Source: Candidatus Cloacimonadota bacterium
GTDB taxonomy: Bacteria > Cloacimonadota > Cloacimonadia > Cloacimonadales > TCS61
Length of the DNA: 5,694 nucleotides
Reading direction: 5' to 3'
Assembly (NCBI GenBank): GCA_027858325.1
Contig: JAQICU010000075.1
Span: 1-5,694, forward strand
Below, piece by piece: positions 5,063-5,694 of the stretch (within the stretch, counting starts at the first letter, position 1; every line of letters begins with the position of its first letter). The position numbers and the translations under genes were made by a program. Below the pieces are notes generated by a model. It did not search any database. It saw only the letters and a list, made by a program, of their open reading frames with translations, and was not told the origin of the DNA.

Positions 5063-5072
5063 AATTTGACAA

Positions 5073-5694
5073 TTGAAACTTAATAAAATTCATCTGATCC
5101 TCATCACCTCGATTATTATTGCTGTATTGCATTTTATCTTCAGCCCTTATCGAATCGTTTCGCACATTTATGATCTTAAATTAGGTGAAATAGCAGAGAA
5201 AGATATTACTGCTCCTTTCGATTTTGATGTTTATAAAACAAAGGAAACATCAGATGCAGAACAAGCAGCAGCTGAAGCAAAAGTACAACCTATTTATAAA
5301 GTCTCTGAAAATCTTAAATTTAATGCGCAAAAGAATCTGGACTTTGTTTTTCAACATTTTATTCTAAATGATGGTTTGGATGCTCAGAAGACCAATAAAA
5401 AATTAAAGCAGAACGGTTATGAACTATCTCTAGAAAACACTAAGTTGTTAATGAATAATAGTAGAAGAGTGAGAATATATAATTTTCTGAGTGAGAATAT
5501 TACAAAAATATTTACTATTGGAATCTATCCGGATAATTATCGTTATCAAGAAATTAAAATAACCAAATCCAATAGAATTATAGATTATGATCTTAATCGA
5601 TTGTATTCATTGGAAGAAGCAAAGAATAAATTAGTCAATTGGCATGCAAATCAAAACGAAAAACCTTTAATTCGTGAACTAGCGGATATTATAC
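5073..5694 (+). CDS. pgpH: 7TM-HD (PgpH-type) cyclic-di-AMP phosphodiesterase, N-terminal part
   Basis: An open frame runs from TTG 5073 off the right edge, giving 207 visible residues. It has a short basic start (MKLNKIH), one membrane helix (about 8-24), then the extracytoplasmic 7TMR-HDED domain. The recognisable motif is GEIAEKDITAPFDFDVYKT (38-56), followed by a helix rich in Ala/Glu and VQPIYKV, matching the usual pattern of an I-A-x-x-D-I-x-A-P segment and then a V-x-P-V/I-Y motif. Known family members continue with seven membrane helices and a cytoplasmic HD domain that hydrolyses c-di-AMP; those parts lie outside the window, so catalytic residues cannot be checked. TTG 5073 is the only reasonable start, since an in-frame TGA precedes it at 5067-5069. 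It lacks a Shine-Dalgarno and sits 10 bases after a terminator's T-run, so expression is puzzling. Confidence 0.85.
   Translation, partial: MKLNKIHLILITSIIIAVLHFIFSPYRIVSHIYDLKLGEIAEKDITAPFDFDVYKTKETSDAEQAAAEAKVQPIYKVSENLKFNAQKNLDFVFQHFILNDGLDAQKTNKKLKQNGYELSLENTKLLMNNSRRVRIYNFLSENITKIFTIGIYPDNYRYQEIKITKSNRIIDYDLNRLYSLEEAKNKLVNWHANQNEKPLIRELADII

Noticed and set aside
4263..5064. Open frames opposite or overlapping the LysM gene (minus 4263-4820 and 4842-5024, plus 4849-5064)
   Set aside because: They are shadows of the repetitive LysM coding sequence. The plus-strand one runs into the terminator hairpin.

Overview
This 5.7 kb window is ordinary-looking bacterial chromosome, AT-rich and densely coding, with strong Shine-Dalgarno sites (AGGAG/GGAGG) before most genes. 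No tRNA, rRNA, CRISPR array, insertion sequence or phage structural gene is visible. The gene set (selenocysteine-type SelD, a periplasmic coiled-coil protein with tandem LysM domains, a small lipoprotein, a 7TM-HD cyclic-di-AMP phosphodiesterase) suggests a diderm anaerobe. The LysM protein style recalls Cloacimonadota and other FCB-group lineages, but that placement is an impression and not a demonstrated assignment.

Layout from left to right: (1) the last 17 codons of an unidentified gene overlap, as TGATG, the start of an alanine racemase family gene (55-1227). (2) A 225-bp gap holds a possible folded RNA and a TTGACA promoter element. (3) selD (1453-2505) encodes a selenophosphate synthetase whose catalytic residue is selenocysteine, encoded by the in-frame TGA at 1507-1509. 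A compact hairpin directly downstream has the form of a bacterial SECIS element. A naive gene call would start at 1519 and lose the active site. (4) An XRE-HTH/S24-peptidase repressor (2619-3266) is preceded by two identical palindromic operators, TTAACT-N4-AGTTAA, 31 bp apart and straddling its own promoter. (5) A convergent DUF2809 membrane-protein gene (3642-3253, minus strand) overlaps the repressor's 3' end by 14 bp. (6) A divergent intergenic region carries promoters in both directions and a 19-bp inverted repeat, CACTTAA-N5-TTAAGTG. (7) A two-gene operon encodes a small coiled-coil lipoprotein (3870-4118) and an exported coiled-coil, double-LysM protein (4128-5015), closed by a strong intrinsic terminator. 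(8) The 5' part of pgpH (from TTG 5073, running off the window) follows immediately.

The common themes are cell-envelope upkeep (D-alanine supply, LysM/lipoprotein pair, c-di-AMP turnover) and two regulatory features: a UGA-recoded selD that needs its own product to be made, and a self-cleaving repressor with a clearly readable twin operator. I see no convincing new multi-gene system. The most check-worthy signals are the recoded selD with its candidate SECIS, the twin operators, and the Lpp-like lipoprotein/LysM pair with its promoter-proximal inverted repeat.
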